Positions 41,599 through 53,655 of a stretch of DNA of 64,000 nt are shown here, in pieces. The position numbers and the translations under genes were made by a program. Source of the stretch: Sophora flavescens (Eukaryota; Streptophyta; Magnoliopsida; Fabales; Fabaceae); contig CM061070.1 of NCBI GenBank assembly GCA_030762895.1, forward strand, positions 74,945,804 to 75,009,803, given 5' to 3'. Position 1 is the first letter of the stretch. Each line of letters begins with the position of its first letter. The notes under the pieces were generated by a model. It saw nothing but the letters and a program-made list of their open reading frames with translations, made no database searches and was not told the DNA's origin.

Positions 41599-44500
41599 AT
41601 GAATAGCCTCATCTAGAACTGTAGGGGTGCTGGGGGGAAAATTTTCCCCTCCCTTATTAAAGACTTAATGAAAATCTATCACCTTGATTTTGTTGCTGTC
41701 ATGGAAACAAGGGTTAGTGGTGTGAAAGCTGACTCCATCATTAAGAAAATTGGTCTCCAGGAAGGCTTTAGAGTGGAAGCTCAGGGTTTTTCTGGGGGTA
41801 TTTGGTGTATGTGGAAACACTTTTGCCCTCCTATATCTGTTATTTCTAGTTCAAGGTATTGTATTCACTTGAAGGTAAACTCTAATTCCCCACTCCTTTT
41901 GGTATTTCTCTATTATCTATGCTAGTCCTCAACCTAGTGGTAGGATATCTTTATGGGAGGAGTTAAGGGGTTTCAGTTCTACTTATCCGGGACCTTGGTG
42001 TGTTGCTGAAGACTTCAACACTGTTTTGTTTGAGAATGAAAATTTTGGAGGTGCTGCTGTTAATAAAGCATCTTGCATTGCCTTCTATGATTGCATTAAC
42101 GAATGCCACTTGATGGATTTAGGTTTTGAGGGTCCTACGTTTACTTGGAAACATGGTGATTTACTTGAAAGATTGGATAGGGTTCTATGTAATACGGCTT
42201 GGCAGGACCTCTTCCCTGATGTGTCTATCACGAATCTCCCTATTCAGTCATCTGATCATCTTGGCTTATGGCTTAGACCTGCTAGTTCTAGTAATAGACA
42301 AAGTTACTTCAAGTTCTTAGGCCCTTGGATTGATCACCCAGATTTTAAAACTCGGATTACTAATTCTTGGCATACTTCGCATGATTGGAGTGACAATATT
42401 TCAACAACTTCCCAAAACCTAAGTATCTGGAACAAAGAGGTTTTTGAAAATCTGTTCAAAAGAAAGCAAAGAATCCTGAAAAGATTAGAAGGTATCAATA
42501 GGGTTCTCCTAGTTAACTCTAAGGATAGACTTATCTCTCTAACGGACCAGTTGTGGCATGAGTACAGTCTTATAGTCAGACAAGAGGAAGTGATTTGGTT
42601 TCAGCAAGTAAATTCAAAATGGATTATGCTTAGAGACCTCAACACTAGATTTTTTCATATATCCACTATACAGAGAAGGAGGAAAAACAGAATAACTGCT
42701 CTTCAAAATGAGGTGGAGGAGTGGATCTATGAAGACCAGGACCTAAGAACTCTGGTTCAGCAGTTCTTTGAAGATCTGTATGCTTCCCTCTAGGCCTCTA
42801 GACTCTTCATTCCACACTACCCAGAGTTTCCCTGCAATCTCAAAAGAAGATATGCTATTCCTCAATAGTGAAGTGTCTATGACAGAGACCAAGAATGCCT
42901 TGTTTAGCATGAAAAACTACAAGTCTCCCGGTCTAGATGGATTTCATCCAATTTTATTTAAATCCCAATGGGAGATTGTTGGCCCTGCCCTCCATAGGTT
43001 TGTGTCTGAATGCTTTGGCAATCCAGAAAAGGTTAGAGAGGTAAACCATACTCTCCTCGCTCCTATCCCCAAATGTGATAATCCTAACAAAATTTCCCAA
43101 TTTCGCCCTATTTCCCTTTTCAATGTTGCTTATAAAGTGGTAACTAAGTTATCACTCAAAGACTTAGAAGCATCATGCCATATGTGGTCTCTGCTAACTA
43201 GAGTAGTTTTGTTCCTGGGAGATATACAAATGACAACATCTTAGTTTTACAAGAAGTTGTTCATTCTCTCAACCAGCTGAATGGTAAAAAAGGTTATATG
43301 GTTATAAAAATGGACCTAGAAAAGGCATACGATAGATTGGAATGGAATTTTATTCTTGAAACTCTCTCTCTCTTCTTAATATTCCAACTCATCTTATTGA
43401 CCTTATTAAGATTTGTTTAAACTCTGTGTCTTTGAGCATTAATTGGAATGGAGGAAGGTCTAACTCTTTCTGTTCCTCTAGAGGACTTAGGCAAGGGGAT
43501 CCAATCTCCCCTTACCTTTTTGTGCTTGCCTTAGAAAGACTAGGTCATAGAATTAATGACTTTGTAGCTTCTGGGAATTGGAAACCTTTGAAATTTGGGA
43601 GAGGTAATAACCCTATAGTATCCCACATTAACTTTGCCGACGATTTAGTGCTTATAGCTGAAGCTTCCATTGAACAAGCTATCCTTATTCAAAATGTTCT
43701 TGTTGAGTTCTACAGTAAATCTGGATAGAAAATTATTTTTCTTAAATCTAAGGTTTACTTTTCTAGGAACCTAAATGAAGATGTTATTGCAAAAATTTGT
43801 AATTCTCTTGGAATTGATCAAACTAATGACTTAGGGACTTACTTAGGTGCTCCTCTTTTGTACCAAAGAGCCAACACGACAACTTACTCCTTTGTGCTTG
43901 ATAAAATGAGAAAAAAACTTTCTGGTTGGAAGGCAAATTCCTTATCCCTTGCAGGTCGTATTAATTTGGCTCAAGCTTCTTTAGCCAACCTTCCAAGGTA
44001 TGTTATGCAGTCTGCCCCTATCCCTGCCTCGGTTTGTGATGAGGCAGAAAAACTATGCAGAAATTTTATATGGGGTTCAACAGAAGATCACAGAAAATGC
44101 CACTTAGTATCTTGGAGCAAAATTTGATTGCCTAAGGAAGCTGGTGGCCTCGGTTTTAGGGACCTAAGATCCTTAAATAAAGCATATATGATGAAATTAG
44201 CTTGGAGTTTGGTAGCTGAGACTGACAAGCTTTGGGTAAGGGTCATGAAAGCTAAATATAATTGTGGAGTAACATCTATGCCTAAAGTTGCTCCTAGGAG
44301 CTCCTGCTCTAGTGTTTGGAGGGCTATCTCTGGAATTTGGCCAGAAGTGCAGAATAAAGTTACTTAGAACTTAAAAAATGGTAATGTTGTTAGATTTTGG
44401 AAAGATAGATGGATACATGGAGTTGCTAGACTCGAGGAGTACTGCCTAGGAAATTTCCCTCAAGAGCAGGCTGAGTTTCCAGTTTCCTTCTATATCCAGA

Positions 44501-44773
44501 ATAACAGTTGGAATTGGCAAGCCTTCAATCAGTTCATCCCAAGTGGACTATGTGACAAGATTGACCTTGTTCCTTGCCCCATTTCCTTAACTATGCAAGA
44601 CTTCCCTGTTTGGTCCCCTAGTACTGATGGTCTTTTTTCTATAAAGTCTACTTACAATGTTTTGAGTGCAAGAACAGGTATAAGTGATCTTGATCAAGGC
44701 CTTCAACCACTTTTCAAGAAAATCTGGCAGTGGAGAGGCCCAAATAGACTGAGAGTTCATCTGTGGAAACTGC
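41599..44773 (+). pseudogene. LINE ORF2, 5' portion: endonuclease, RT, zf-RVT
   Basis: It starts ATG at 41599 (MNSLI, then TAG where Trp is expected, then NCRGAGG). AP-endonuclease motifs: VAVMETRVSG, GGIWCMWK, WCVAEDFNTVLF, FTWKHGDLLERLDRVLCN and IQSSDHLGLWL. RT: KNYKSPGLDGFHPILFK, HTLLAPIPKC, QFRPISLFNVAYKVVTK, KMDLEKAYDRLEW, GLRQGDPISPYLFVLALE, and the catalytic box INFADDLVLIAEAS (about 43630). Then SLAGRINLAQASL, the zf-RVT region and IWQWRGPNRLRVHLWK. Frameshifts lie near 41920, 42790, 43180 and 43380, with stops at about 43725, 44125 and 44365. At 44773 it is cut by the Tekay-like element and resumes at 54479. Confidence 0.92.
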
Positions 44774-47700
44774 TGAAACACCCCCCTTGGGCATTACTAT
44801 GTGAACACGTGCGGAAATAAATTAAAAGAATTTTGCTGGTTGCTTTCAGAAAATTATTTTGTTTGAAGTCATAAAATCTCGGTGTAAAACAATTTCTTCT
44901 GAATACTTGAAGTATAACGTGCATAACACAATAATCATAAAAAAACCATCTAATTCACAACAGAATTTCAACCATATAAATGTTTTCAAAATACCTACAC
45001 AGACTTTCTCAAAACATACCACCCAAAAGAAATTTAAAATATCATAAGCTGGTCGTTCTACAAGACACTCACTGATAAGACCTCGTGATCATCCCTATGA
45101 TCACACATCTCTTCCCACAATCCGGATTTAAGTCTCCAAGTGACTTAAGGAACTCTTCTGCAACATCTGCATTTGTGTACCGAGGTACAATAGCAAAGAC
45201 AGAAGAACATGTATATGCAAGGGTGAGTTCCAATATATGGATTTTAAAACGATAACCATATGCATGACTCTCAAATACCATTTAACATGAATTTTCAAAG
45301 ATAAACAATATATTTGTCAAAGGGTTTCATACCCGACAATCATCGTTGTTTTAAAAACCATGACACTTCAATATTCCTCAACTAACTTTGATATCTAATC
45401 TCTGGAGCTTCAATCAACCAATGGATGAGCTGATCAGGCTCTAGTTACCAATTAAGGCAGAATCAATGCCAAATGTGGCAAAGTTCTATTGACCATTCCA
45501 CAGTCCAACTCAAGGCAAAGTGGTGACTACATATAGTACATGGTCTACGTGGTCGTATATCCATCAAGGCACAGTGACGCAAACTGCATGAATACTTTCC
45601 ATCAAGCATTCAAATTCAATGCAAAGGCATGTCTACCCAAAATGCATGTAAAACATTTTGTTCACATAATTTTCTTTGTGTTTATTCTTTCCTTGTCGAG
45701 GCTCAAAGGCTCACGACCAACCAAGGTTTAAACATTTTAGTTTAACAATAATACCAATAAAAAAAAGGACTCCAAGTCCAAACCAATCAAACAAACTCTA
45801 AGTCAAAAATGTGCAAATCACGAAATCTAGATCCGTGCACCAGATTTAGATTTGTAGATTTTTGGCGCACAAAAATCAATATAGATTTTTATAGAACATC
45901 TAGTCCATAACTTCACTTTTCGAACCCCGGGTCCATATCATAGAACTCTAGACATCGACATCTCGGCAGCTAGGTTCGTTTGTCAATTTAACAACATTTT
46001 CGCTCTGTGAAACACAAATCCAAAACAAAATTTCTTTAACTTATCCGAGTTGTCGGAAATGACCCATTGTATAAAAATACTTTACAGAAAATCCTTTTAC
46101 GTTGGAAATTCATTTTACAAAATCATTAAAATCACTTAAAATTCATTTTCTTTCAAAAATCAATATTTTGAACCTGAAAATATTTCTTTGAGACAAATTC
46201 TCTGTTTTAATTAATATTACAATTTTTAATAATACTACTATAAATATTGTCGAAATTGTCCGACATTTGACGTTTTAAAAGCGTTATAAGTCCAAAAATG
46301 ACTTTTCTAGTAAAATAATTTTTCCAACACTATAATAAAATTATTTTTGAAACTTATTTTCTTAAAATAACATTTTCTAATATTTATAAATTTCTTACGT
46401 CAAAATCAGCAGTGCTAAAATATTTTCACGGTCACGTCCTCACAATGACTCATAAAACACTATTACGCTGTTAAATTATTAAAATATTATTATTTTTCAC
46501 TATAATCCAAATTTCACCAAACCAATAATTAATGATAATATATATATTACTATTTTCCACATTTTCCACTAATTAAAACTCATTATTCCGTAAATAGTTT
46601 TTTAATGCTTTTAACCTCATTATTAATTGAGCACTGACCACTGTCAGACTTTACAATCGACAAACAACATCAATAAGAACCATGCCAATAATATAGCAAA
46701 TAGCACAATTAATGACATACAATAAAACATAATAACAATTAAATGCAGATAATCAAATAATTAAAAGCAGATAACTTAAAAGCAGAGAAATCTAATTACA
46801 TAATACATACACCAAATAAAATATACAAACCACAAATAAATTACATACAGCTACCGAAAAAATCCCTCAAGTACTCCCCTTACCTCTCGAAGAACTTGGC
46901 TTCCGATTTTAAAACTTTGTCGCGAATCCAGAAACCGTCAACGCACGTACACGATACAATTCTTTATCCTTCAACAAATCACAACTCAACCAATCAAAAT
47001 CAAACAAATACAATCACCTAATCACTAAGGTTAGGTCACGGTCAAGAATGGATTTTGTGGCTAAAAATTACTAAAATTGCTTAAGTAATTGGATTAATGA
47101 TCCTAAGTACTTAAGACATAGATCTAATGATTTAACATAAATAATTGAAATCAAATATTACAATCCATCATAAACCCATTTTCGGCCTTCAATGAAAAAT
47201 GAAACTAGGGATTTCTTTTTGACAAAACAACTTGGATTCAGTATATATATGAACTATAAAGATTGAATCAAGTATACTTTAACAACAACAAAAATGAAAC
47301 AAAGTTCCTCCACCCACATAAACAAGGTTTCGGCCATGAGAAGAAAAGTGGGGAGGAAATTTTTGTTTGATTCATGCTCTTGGATAATTAAAGTAGAGAT
47401 GATTACAAGGTCATAGAAATTGGTTTCATGATCATAAGATTTTTATACAATTTCCTAGAGATTTCACAAGATTCTAGATCTAGGAATTTACGTTGATGAT
47501 CATGGCATAAAACAAGTGAAATTAATGAAGAAGAAGACATGATTGATCATGGAGAGAAGATATTACTTCTTGGTGATGAAGAAATGAAGAGAAATGATCA
47601 ACCAACACTTAGTTAAAACTGGACAGCTTTGAGGGTGTGATGGTTTTGTGGTTGTATCTCACAATATACTCATCCAAAAATAATGAACTATGGCTTGTTA

Positions 47701-48987
47701 GAAATATAAGAAGAAACGGAACAAATTTGGTGTTTAAGGTTTCATTTGTTTCGGATCATAACAGGTGTGAAAAGGGCCTTCTTTCTGCTGTTTCGTGTGT
47801 TACTGAGAATTCTGGGCAGTTTCGGTATTTTGAGCATATCTCCCAATCCACTTATCCATTTTTGATGATCTTTAGCTTGATGGAAGTAAGAGATAAATAG
47901 TAACAACCTCATGCTGAGAGTTTTTCGAGTTTCATAAAGGAAGAGGGTCATATTTTCGGTGGAGATTCGGTGTTCTTATGAGTTTTGTAACTTGGAGAAA
48001 ATGGAGAAAACTTGGTGAGGAAGATGAAGAGAAGTGGGGAAAGGGAAGCTTCAGTTTTGAACCTTTATATAGGCTTATGTTTAGGCTTTTTTTGGTTCCT
48101 TAGAGTCCAAATAATGGGTTTTGTGAATATTAAATTAATATATGATTAATCATAGTTAATAGTTAACTTAACTAAGGTTATTTTGGCTAATCATGGTTAA
48201 TTATATGTGGCTCACATTTGATGGAGGTGTGATTGATTTTGGGACACACATAGTGACTCACCAATGAGTCACCGATCCTATCCGATTAGTGCTTCTGGAA
48301 ATTCCGTGACTCAATCATCATTTACCCGATTTCGGTTTTTGAGATGAAAATAATGAAACGAAAGCAAAACGAAATAGGTATGGTTAGGTATATGTGGATG
48401 TACGAATTTGAGGAGATGTGGGAGGTTTGCAATCATGTAAAATGAGTGGTTAAAAGTGCGTAGATGTGTCTTGTCAATACCCGCAAAAGCTTGGGGGTAT
48501 TTTGGTCTTTTTACCTAAAAATCATGATTACTAGCATTTAATTCTCATAAATGCTTGGTGACTCATCCTCCATGAGTCATCATGTATGACTCGTTGTTCC
48601 GATCTCTTGACAGGTCTCTGCAGTTCCGTTTCCGACTCCGTCGGTTTCCCGATTAGCGTTTTACGCTCGAATCGAGTATAAAACCTAATTATTTTGAAAA
48701 TTTTCAAAATAACCTATATTGTTGGAAATGAGATATAAAATCTATTCATTTCATTCTCTAGTCAAAATTAGGTTTTCTGATCAGTAAAATCTTACTGTCA
48801 GTAAAAACGCAGACCGGGTTCCGTCTAATTTTCAACCAAAAATTTCACCATATACTTATAAAAATAAGCATAATATGAATATGACTTTGGTTTTCCTAAA
48901 ATCATTTTCTAAGTTTCCGATAAAAATATAAATGTTTATTTATATTTATATCGATATTAGAAAGCAGAAAAATCGGGATGTTACAAT
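44774..48987 (-). repeat. 3' LTR (about 4.2 kb) of the Tekay-like element
   Basis: On the minus strand it begins TGTAACATCCCGATTTTTC, preceded by the purine-rich AAGTGGGGTAGTAT. It ends GGGGGGTGTTTCA. It is homologous to the solo LTR 60071-63901: shared TGCGGAAATAAA and TTTGCTGGTTGCTTTC at one end and the ATCGGG(A/G)TGTTACA end. Short plus-strand ORFs such as 47637-47900 and 45540-45731 have no identity. Confidence 0.85.
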
Positions 48988-49882
48988 ACTACCCCACTTA
49001 AAAAAATTTCGTCCTCGAAATTTCGTGACTCAAAGCTAGACAGGATTTTCTTAATCCCTAGGTCTTACTTTCACAAGAAAGTGTATAGAAAAACTTCGTC
49101 AATCTGAAAAGAATACAGGAATGTCCCATATGCAACAAGATTTTTTAATAGGTTTGTGAGTGTAAAACTGCATAGCTAATACATATTTACAACAATGACT
49201 CTAATAAAGTTCCTTCTTTCACGAGAACTCCTAGTGGATTAGGAACTCACAAAACGAATAGTTCCTAACCTTAATAGAATTTATTCCTTGGACAAAGGAT
49301 TTTAAACGACAATTTAAAATAACAATAGTCCGACAAAATTTCAGACTGGATCACTTTCACCAAAAGTAAAAGTGACTAGACTAAGTCTCATCTAGAAACT
49401 TCTTTTATCAAGAAAGTGTCTATCCCGAACAACAACAGGACATTTCACAAAAATTTCCACAATAAATGACACAACATTTGAAATTTGAAAACAAATCCAC
49501 TATCAAAGAAATGATTTGATCTCAAAAATCTATTCTGATCACATCAATCAAGAGAAAAAGGACTGGAATAAATTTCCTTTCAAGAAACCTTTATTTTCAT
49601 AAATTTGTAGATACTATACATCACCGGCGTCAACTGAAAAGACTAATAACATAAAATACTTTAGAGAGTCAAATACTCAAGAGTACCTACATATGATTCT
49701 ACTTAGATCATATTACACACTTAACATATAATAGTCATTAAAACATGCATCTTACATATAATATTCCTATGCGTAACTACATCTTGGGTTCTTGATCCAG
49801 TTGCTCTAGGTTGTGAAGTTTTTAACCTTGTTCCCAGTGTAAACCATCCACCCTTATTACTCGTTTCTCTTTTGCCACCTTT
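48988..49882 (-). other. Non-coding tail between gag and 3' LTR of the Tekay-like element
   Basis: Where pol should lie there are only about 0.9 kb without recognisable domains, plus the polypurine tract next to the LTR. The phrase GGATGGTTTACACTGGGAAC follows gag on the minus strand. Confidence 0.7.
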
Positions 49883-50797
49883 TTAGCAAATACGTACTTT
49901 GTTTCTATCTGTTTTATATTTCTTTACGTTACAAACTCTTGCACTATGCCCTATAATTCCACATTGATAACATAGAATCCCTTCAAATGGACAAGCATCT
50001 GCCAAGTGGTCTTGCTTTCCACACTTTGAGCATTGACGAACCGAGTCTCGGTTCTTACTACAATCCTTCGCTAAGTGTCCCACTTGATTACAGTTGTAAC
50101 ACTTAACTCCTTCTACTGGACAAGTTTTAGCCATATGTTTTGGGTCTCCACAATTATAACATCTTCTGACTTGGCCTTGGATTTGGTTCTTTTGGCCTCC
50201 ACTTCCTGGTGCAATAACATGATAAATTTGTTGATTTTGATCATTTCCTGGGGTTCTGAAATAAGGTTTCCTCTGGTTTTATTTCTCCTTCTTATTCTGC
50301 TGAAATTGAAATCGAGATGATCCGCCGGTAGTACCCGAATAGTCTTTACCTTTCCCTTTCTGCTCCACTTTACGACACTCTTCAACTAAAGCTTGAAAGT
50401 TGCAAATTCCCGGCGGTAGCACAAACTCTTTGATTCTGTATCGTAGGCCTCCTTCGAATCTCTTACACTCCCAACCTTCATCAGATTGAGTTTGGAAGAA
50501 ACGGACATACTTAACTAGAAATTCAAACTTTGCGGTGTATTCATCCACAGATAGTTCGTTCTGTTGTAATCGTAAGAACTCATGTCCCTTCTCAACTCTA
50601 GCGCTCTGAGGAAGATACTTATCCAGAAAAACAGTGCGCCAAACACTCCAAGTATATTCCTGGTTAACCGCCTCCAGTATATGCTTGATCTCCGCCCACC
50701 AGCATCCAGCCTCTCCAAAAAGCAGATAAAGATCATACAAAACCTTTGATTCTTCAGGGCTGTTGATAAGCTCAAAAATCCTTTCTAATTCATGTAT
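49883..50797 (-). pseudogene. Tekay-like gag, N-terminally truncated, three zinc knuckles
   Basis: Minus strand. The retrotransposon gag core is visible (LERIFELINSPEESKVLY, FGEAGCWWAEIK, VWRTVFLDKYLPQSAR, EFLRLQQNELSVDEYTAKF, FEGGLRYRIKEF). It is followed by three consecutive CCHC knuckles in the 50134-49883 frame: CYNCNQVGHLAKDC, CSKCGKQDHLADAC and CYQCGIIGHSARVC. At least one frameshift (about 50280-50135) separates core and knuckles. The N-terminus is cut at 50797 by the Athila LTR; the open frame artificially extends into that LTR to 50863. The knuckles bind element RNA in the intact family. Confidence 0.88.
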
Positions 50798-52160
50798 TGA
50801 TGAGTGTGATTTTATCTCATATTTCCTTGAAATTTTGCATGCATTTTCATGAAGTTTAGGCATTTTTAATTTGATTTTTGTTAGTTTTTACCTTAGAACG
50901 GGTAAGGTGGTTTTGTGGTGTTTATGTACAGGAATTGAAGATTAAAAAGCTCAAGACCAGTTATGTTGGAGTTTGCATGAAGGCAGAGCTTGAAGAGCAA
51001 GAAAACTGAGCCAAACTGAGCCCATCACGGCCATGATTGAGTAGGGCTGAAAAGAAAGAAGGTTAAACTCGAATCTGGTCATGGCCAGGCCGTGATGGCC
51101 ATCACGACCATGACATGCCAATCGAACCGCAGACCCTCACAGGCGAATCGATCACGGCTGGGCCGTGATGGTGGTCATGGCCGTGATAGACCAAACAATG
51201 AAGCCATCTCCAAGTCGTAACCCATCACTACCGTGGTCGTGACGCGCAATATCTGGAAATTTAATTGTTGATTTAATCTGATTTTGTAACAACTTTAATC
51301 CCAAGTCACCCTACATTATAAATAGGACTCTAAGCTCGAAAATAGGGATCCCTTGGGCTGCTACCTTAGGCAAAAATTAGGATTTCTCTTCTTCTCAATT
51401 CCTTCTCTTCTCTTTGGTTTTCTTTTATGCTTTTGTTAATCAAGCTTTCTATGAACATGGCAATGCTTGAGTAGTTGTTTTTATTTCTAGGAATTGGAGC
51501 TATGCCCAAGATTTGTTTTATGTTATGAACTGACGTTTTACTTCTTGTTAATTTCAATTCGCTTTCAATTTAATTCATATTGCATGAATTACTTGTGAAT
51601 TTGGTGCGCACTTATTTTCATGTGATACTCTAATGAGGAACCTAGCGGTGAACTTAGGTATCGGATCTATAGGAATCAAACTTAGGACTTAAATCACGAG
51701 AGTTAGAGGCGGTTCTTCGAGGGTTCACTGATTTGTCACAAACCTTAAAGGGTTCGATTTAAATTCAATTACCACGAGAGTAGGGGTTGGTTTAATCGGG
51801 CACGGTTCTTGTATATCGAGAGGGAACATTAACTTATTTAGGATAAATTCACCTTCAAATCAAATTTCGATAATTAATAAGAGGGGTAGTCAATTTAGTA
51901 ACATGAGCAGTCTTGTTGGTAACCCAATTCCTGGAAATCTCTTTTGATGTTGAAAAATCCCATATTTGATTTGATTGCGATTTTGTTTGATTGCGTTTTA
52001 GATATTTGATTTGTTAGTTAATCTTTTAAAAACCAAATCTTTTTCTAGTCCGGTTTAATTGATTTAATAATTGATAGTTATTTAAGATCACGGTCCCTGT
52101 GGATTCGATCTTTTTATTACTTGACGACGAAGCCGTACACTTGCGGATTCGCTCCCATCA
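50798..52160 (+). repeat. 5' LTR of the Athila-like element (1363 bp)
   Basis: TGATG...CATCA ends. The first about 150 bp match the U3 start of the non-autonomous gypsy LTRs (GTTAGTTTTTACCTT, ACGGGTAAGG, GGTTTTGTGGTG). ATCACGGCC/GGCCGTGAT palindromes occur at 51020-51240. Confidence 0.9.
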
Positions 52161-52185
52161 AGTTTTTGGCGCCATTGCCGGGGAC
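52161..52185 (+). promoter_or_regulatory. Primer binding region of the Athila-like element
   Basis: Directly after the LTR: AG followed by TTTTTGGCGCCATTGCCGGG and GAC, as in the partner element at 21411-21435. Confidence 0.85.
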
Positions 52186-52297
52186 TGTGCTTTCTTGAAT
52201 TTCAATTTAATTTTTAAATTGATTTTCCTGGACCTTTTTTTTATATATTAAATTTTTCTAGTATCTATCTCTCTCTTTGCAGGTATTTTTCTCTTTT

Positions 52298-53655
52298 ATG
52301 CGAAGATCCCAAAGTCTTGGAAATCTTGTTGAAGTTGACCCCGCGATCGAAAGGACCTTTCATAGACGTGGGAGACTACAAAGACAAAGAGCGAGAGAAA
52401 GGTTGATTCTCATTCCACTCATGGCGAATCTACCGGATACCAAACCACTGAAGGACTACGCAGCCCCAAATGTTAGGGGTTTGTGAAATGGGATTGCTAG
52501 GCCAGAAATTGAGGCGGAGAACTACACTATACCGCCTCTGTTAATTGGCATGATTAGGCAAAATCAATTTGGAGGATTACCCTCGGAGGACCCAACTGAT
52601 CATGTGGAGACATTCTTGGAGTTCACCGATGCAATAAGAATTCAAGGTGCCCCGATTGATGCTATTCACTTGAGGTTATTCCCCTCCTCTCTGACTGGAA
52701 AGGCAAAAGCTTGGTTGAAGCAAGTGCCCGCTAATACTTTGTCAACTTGAGACCAACTAGAGCAGGCATTCTTGGAGAAATTATTCCCTCCATCCAAGAC
52801 TCAGCACCTACGAACTCGGATCACCCGCTTCTTCCAAAAGGATATAGAATGTTTATCCGAAGTTTGGGATCGTTACAAAGGATTGCTAGAGTCTTGTCCA
52901 CATCATGGACTCGAGAGGTGGTTGTTAGTGCATACCTTCTACAACGGATTGGATTACTCTTCGAAGATGTCACTTGACTCCGCAGCTGGTGGAGCCTTTA
53001 TGAATAGACCTCTGACTAAAGCGTTCAATATCATTGAAAACGTAGCCACCAACTATCACCAATGGGGTTCGAAAAGAGGTAATAACCCGAAAAAGCTTTC
53101 GGGGGGTAAGTTTGAAATGAATAGCACTGATCTAATTATGTCTAAATTTGACTAATTGAATAAACGCTTTGATAAGCTTGAAAAGGCTAATGTGAGCTCA
53201 ATAGGTGTTACTAATGTTGTTTGTGAGATTTGTGGAATGCAGGGACATGACATAATGGAGTGCCCACATGGTATTGCTCCTGGATCCGGTGCTTCGGGGG
53301 AACAAGTGAACTCTTGTCACAACTTTTATGACACGAACCCGAAGTTGCCAAATTATGCTCCCCCAAATCCTTACAACCAAGTGAGGGAGAATAATCCTTA
53401 TATCTCCTACGGGAACTACAACAACACATTGAACCACGAATTCCAGAAAGGCCAAGGTAATAGAAAACCCGCATCGGGGTATCCTCAGGTACAAAAGTCT
53501 AAACTTGAGTCTCTTTTGGAAAATTTTGTTGAAACTCAAACAAAGCAAAATGAAGAGTTTAGGCAACAAGGTAGGGCAGTCAATGAGGCAATAAAAGAGT
53601 TAACATCTAAGGTAGATAACTTAGCCATCCATAAGAGAGAAAGAGGAACAACTTT
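52298..53655 (+). pseudogene. Athila-like gag with three in-frame stops
   Basis: The likely start is ATG at 52298 (MRRSQSLGNLVEVDPAI). One frame runs to the truncation at 53655 without any frameshift but with three stops: TGA 52484-52486, TGA 52748-52750 and TAA 53153-53155. Gag core motifs: NQFGGLPSEDPTDHVETFLE, LFPSSLTGKAKAWLKQVP, LFPPSKTQHLRTRI, ESLSEVWDRYK-like text (ECLSEVWDRYKGLLESCPHH), TFYNGLDYSSK. A zinc knuckle, CEICGMQGHDIMEC, follows. The first two stops look like CGA-to-TGA and TGG-to-TGA changes. The frame continues past 53655 into Tekay LTR for 23 more codons, a chance fusion. Confidence 0.88.

Larger units (their letters stand above)
38204..41606 (+). pseudogene. LINE ORF1 (DUF4283, zinc knuckle), split by a CACTA element
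   Basis: The N-terminal part 38204-38370 (EASCSASQQSTEETD ... FFESLPCYREK) continues across the CACTA at 40001 in the same frame, with one TAG before VHEKLTKSIVEETLSA. The DUF4283 core (WKNTLVVKILGKKVNFKVLE, GYYLVHFSAMEDYNHALFEG, WMVADHYLIVQRW) runs to about 40395. A duplicated GAGGGCATAAGCTTC (about 40389 and 40418) accompanies a frameshift. A degenerate zinc knuckle, FNCGRYGHKVDQC, follows at about 40465. The Lys/Pro-rich C-terminus is scattered over three frames to 41606. It is an RNA-binding retroposition protein in the intact family and is broken here. Confidence 0.85.
50798..53655 (+). mobile_element. Athila-like Ty3/gypsy element, 3'-truncated, nested in Tekay-like gag
   Basis: A 5' LTR (50798-52160, TGATGAGTGTG...GCTCCCATCA), a primer-binding region and gag are present. 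The element ends at about 53656, where Tekay LTR sequence resumes at the shared TGCTGAGAG. The rest of gag, pol and the 3' LTR are gone, together with the Tekay 5' LTR interior, primer site and gag start. A single deletion between the two nested elements explains this. Confidence 0.88.

Noticed and set aside
44774..48987. ORFs at 45540-45731 and 47637-47900 as host genes
   Set aside because: They lie in a 4-kb LTR homologous to 60071-63901, have no recognisable domains, and are not conserved between LTR copies.
50798..50863. N-terminal extension of Tekay gag (MPKLHENACKISRKY)
   Set aside because: These codons come from the antisense strand of the inserted Athila LTR; junction artefact.
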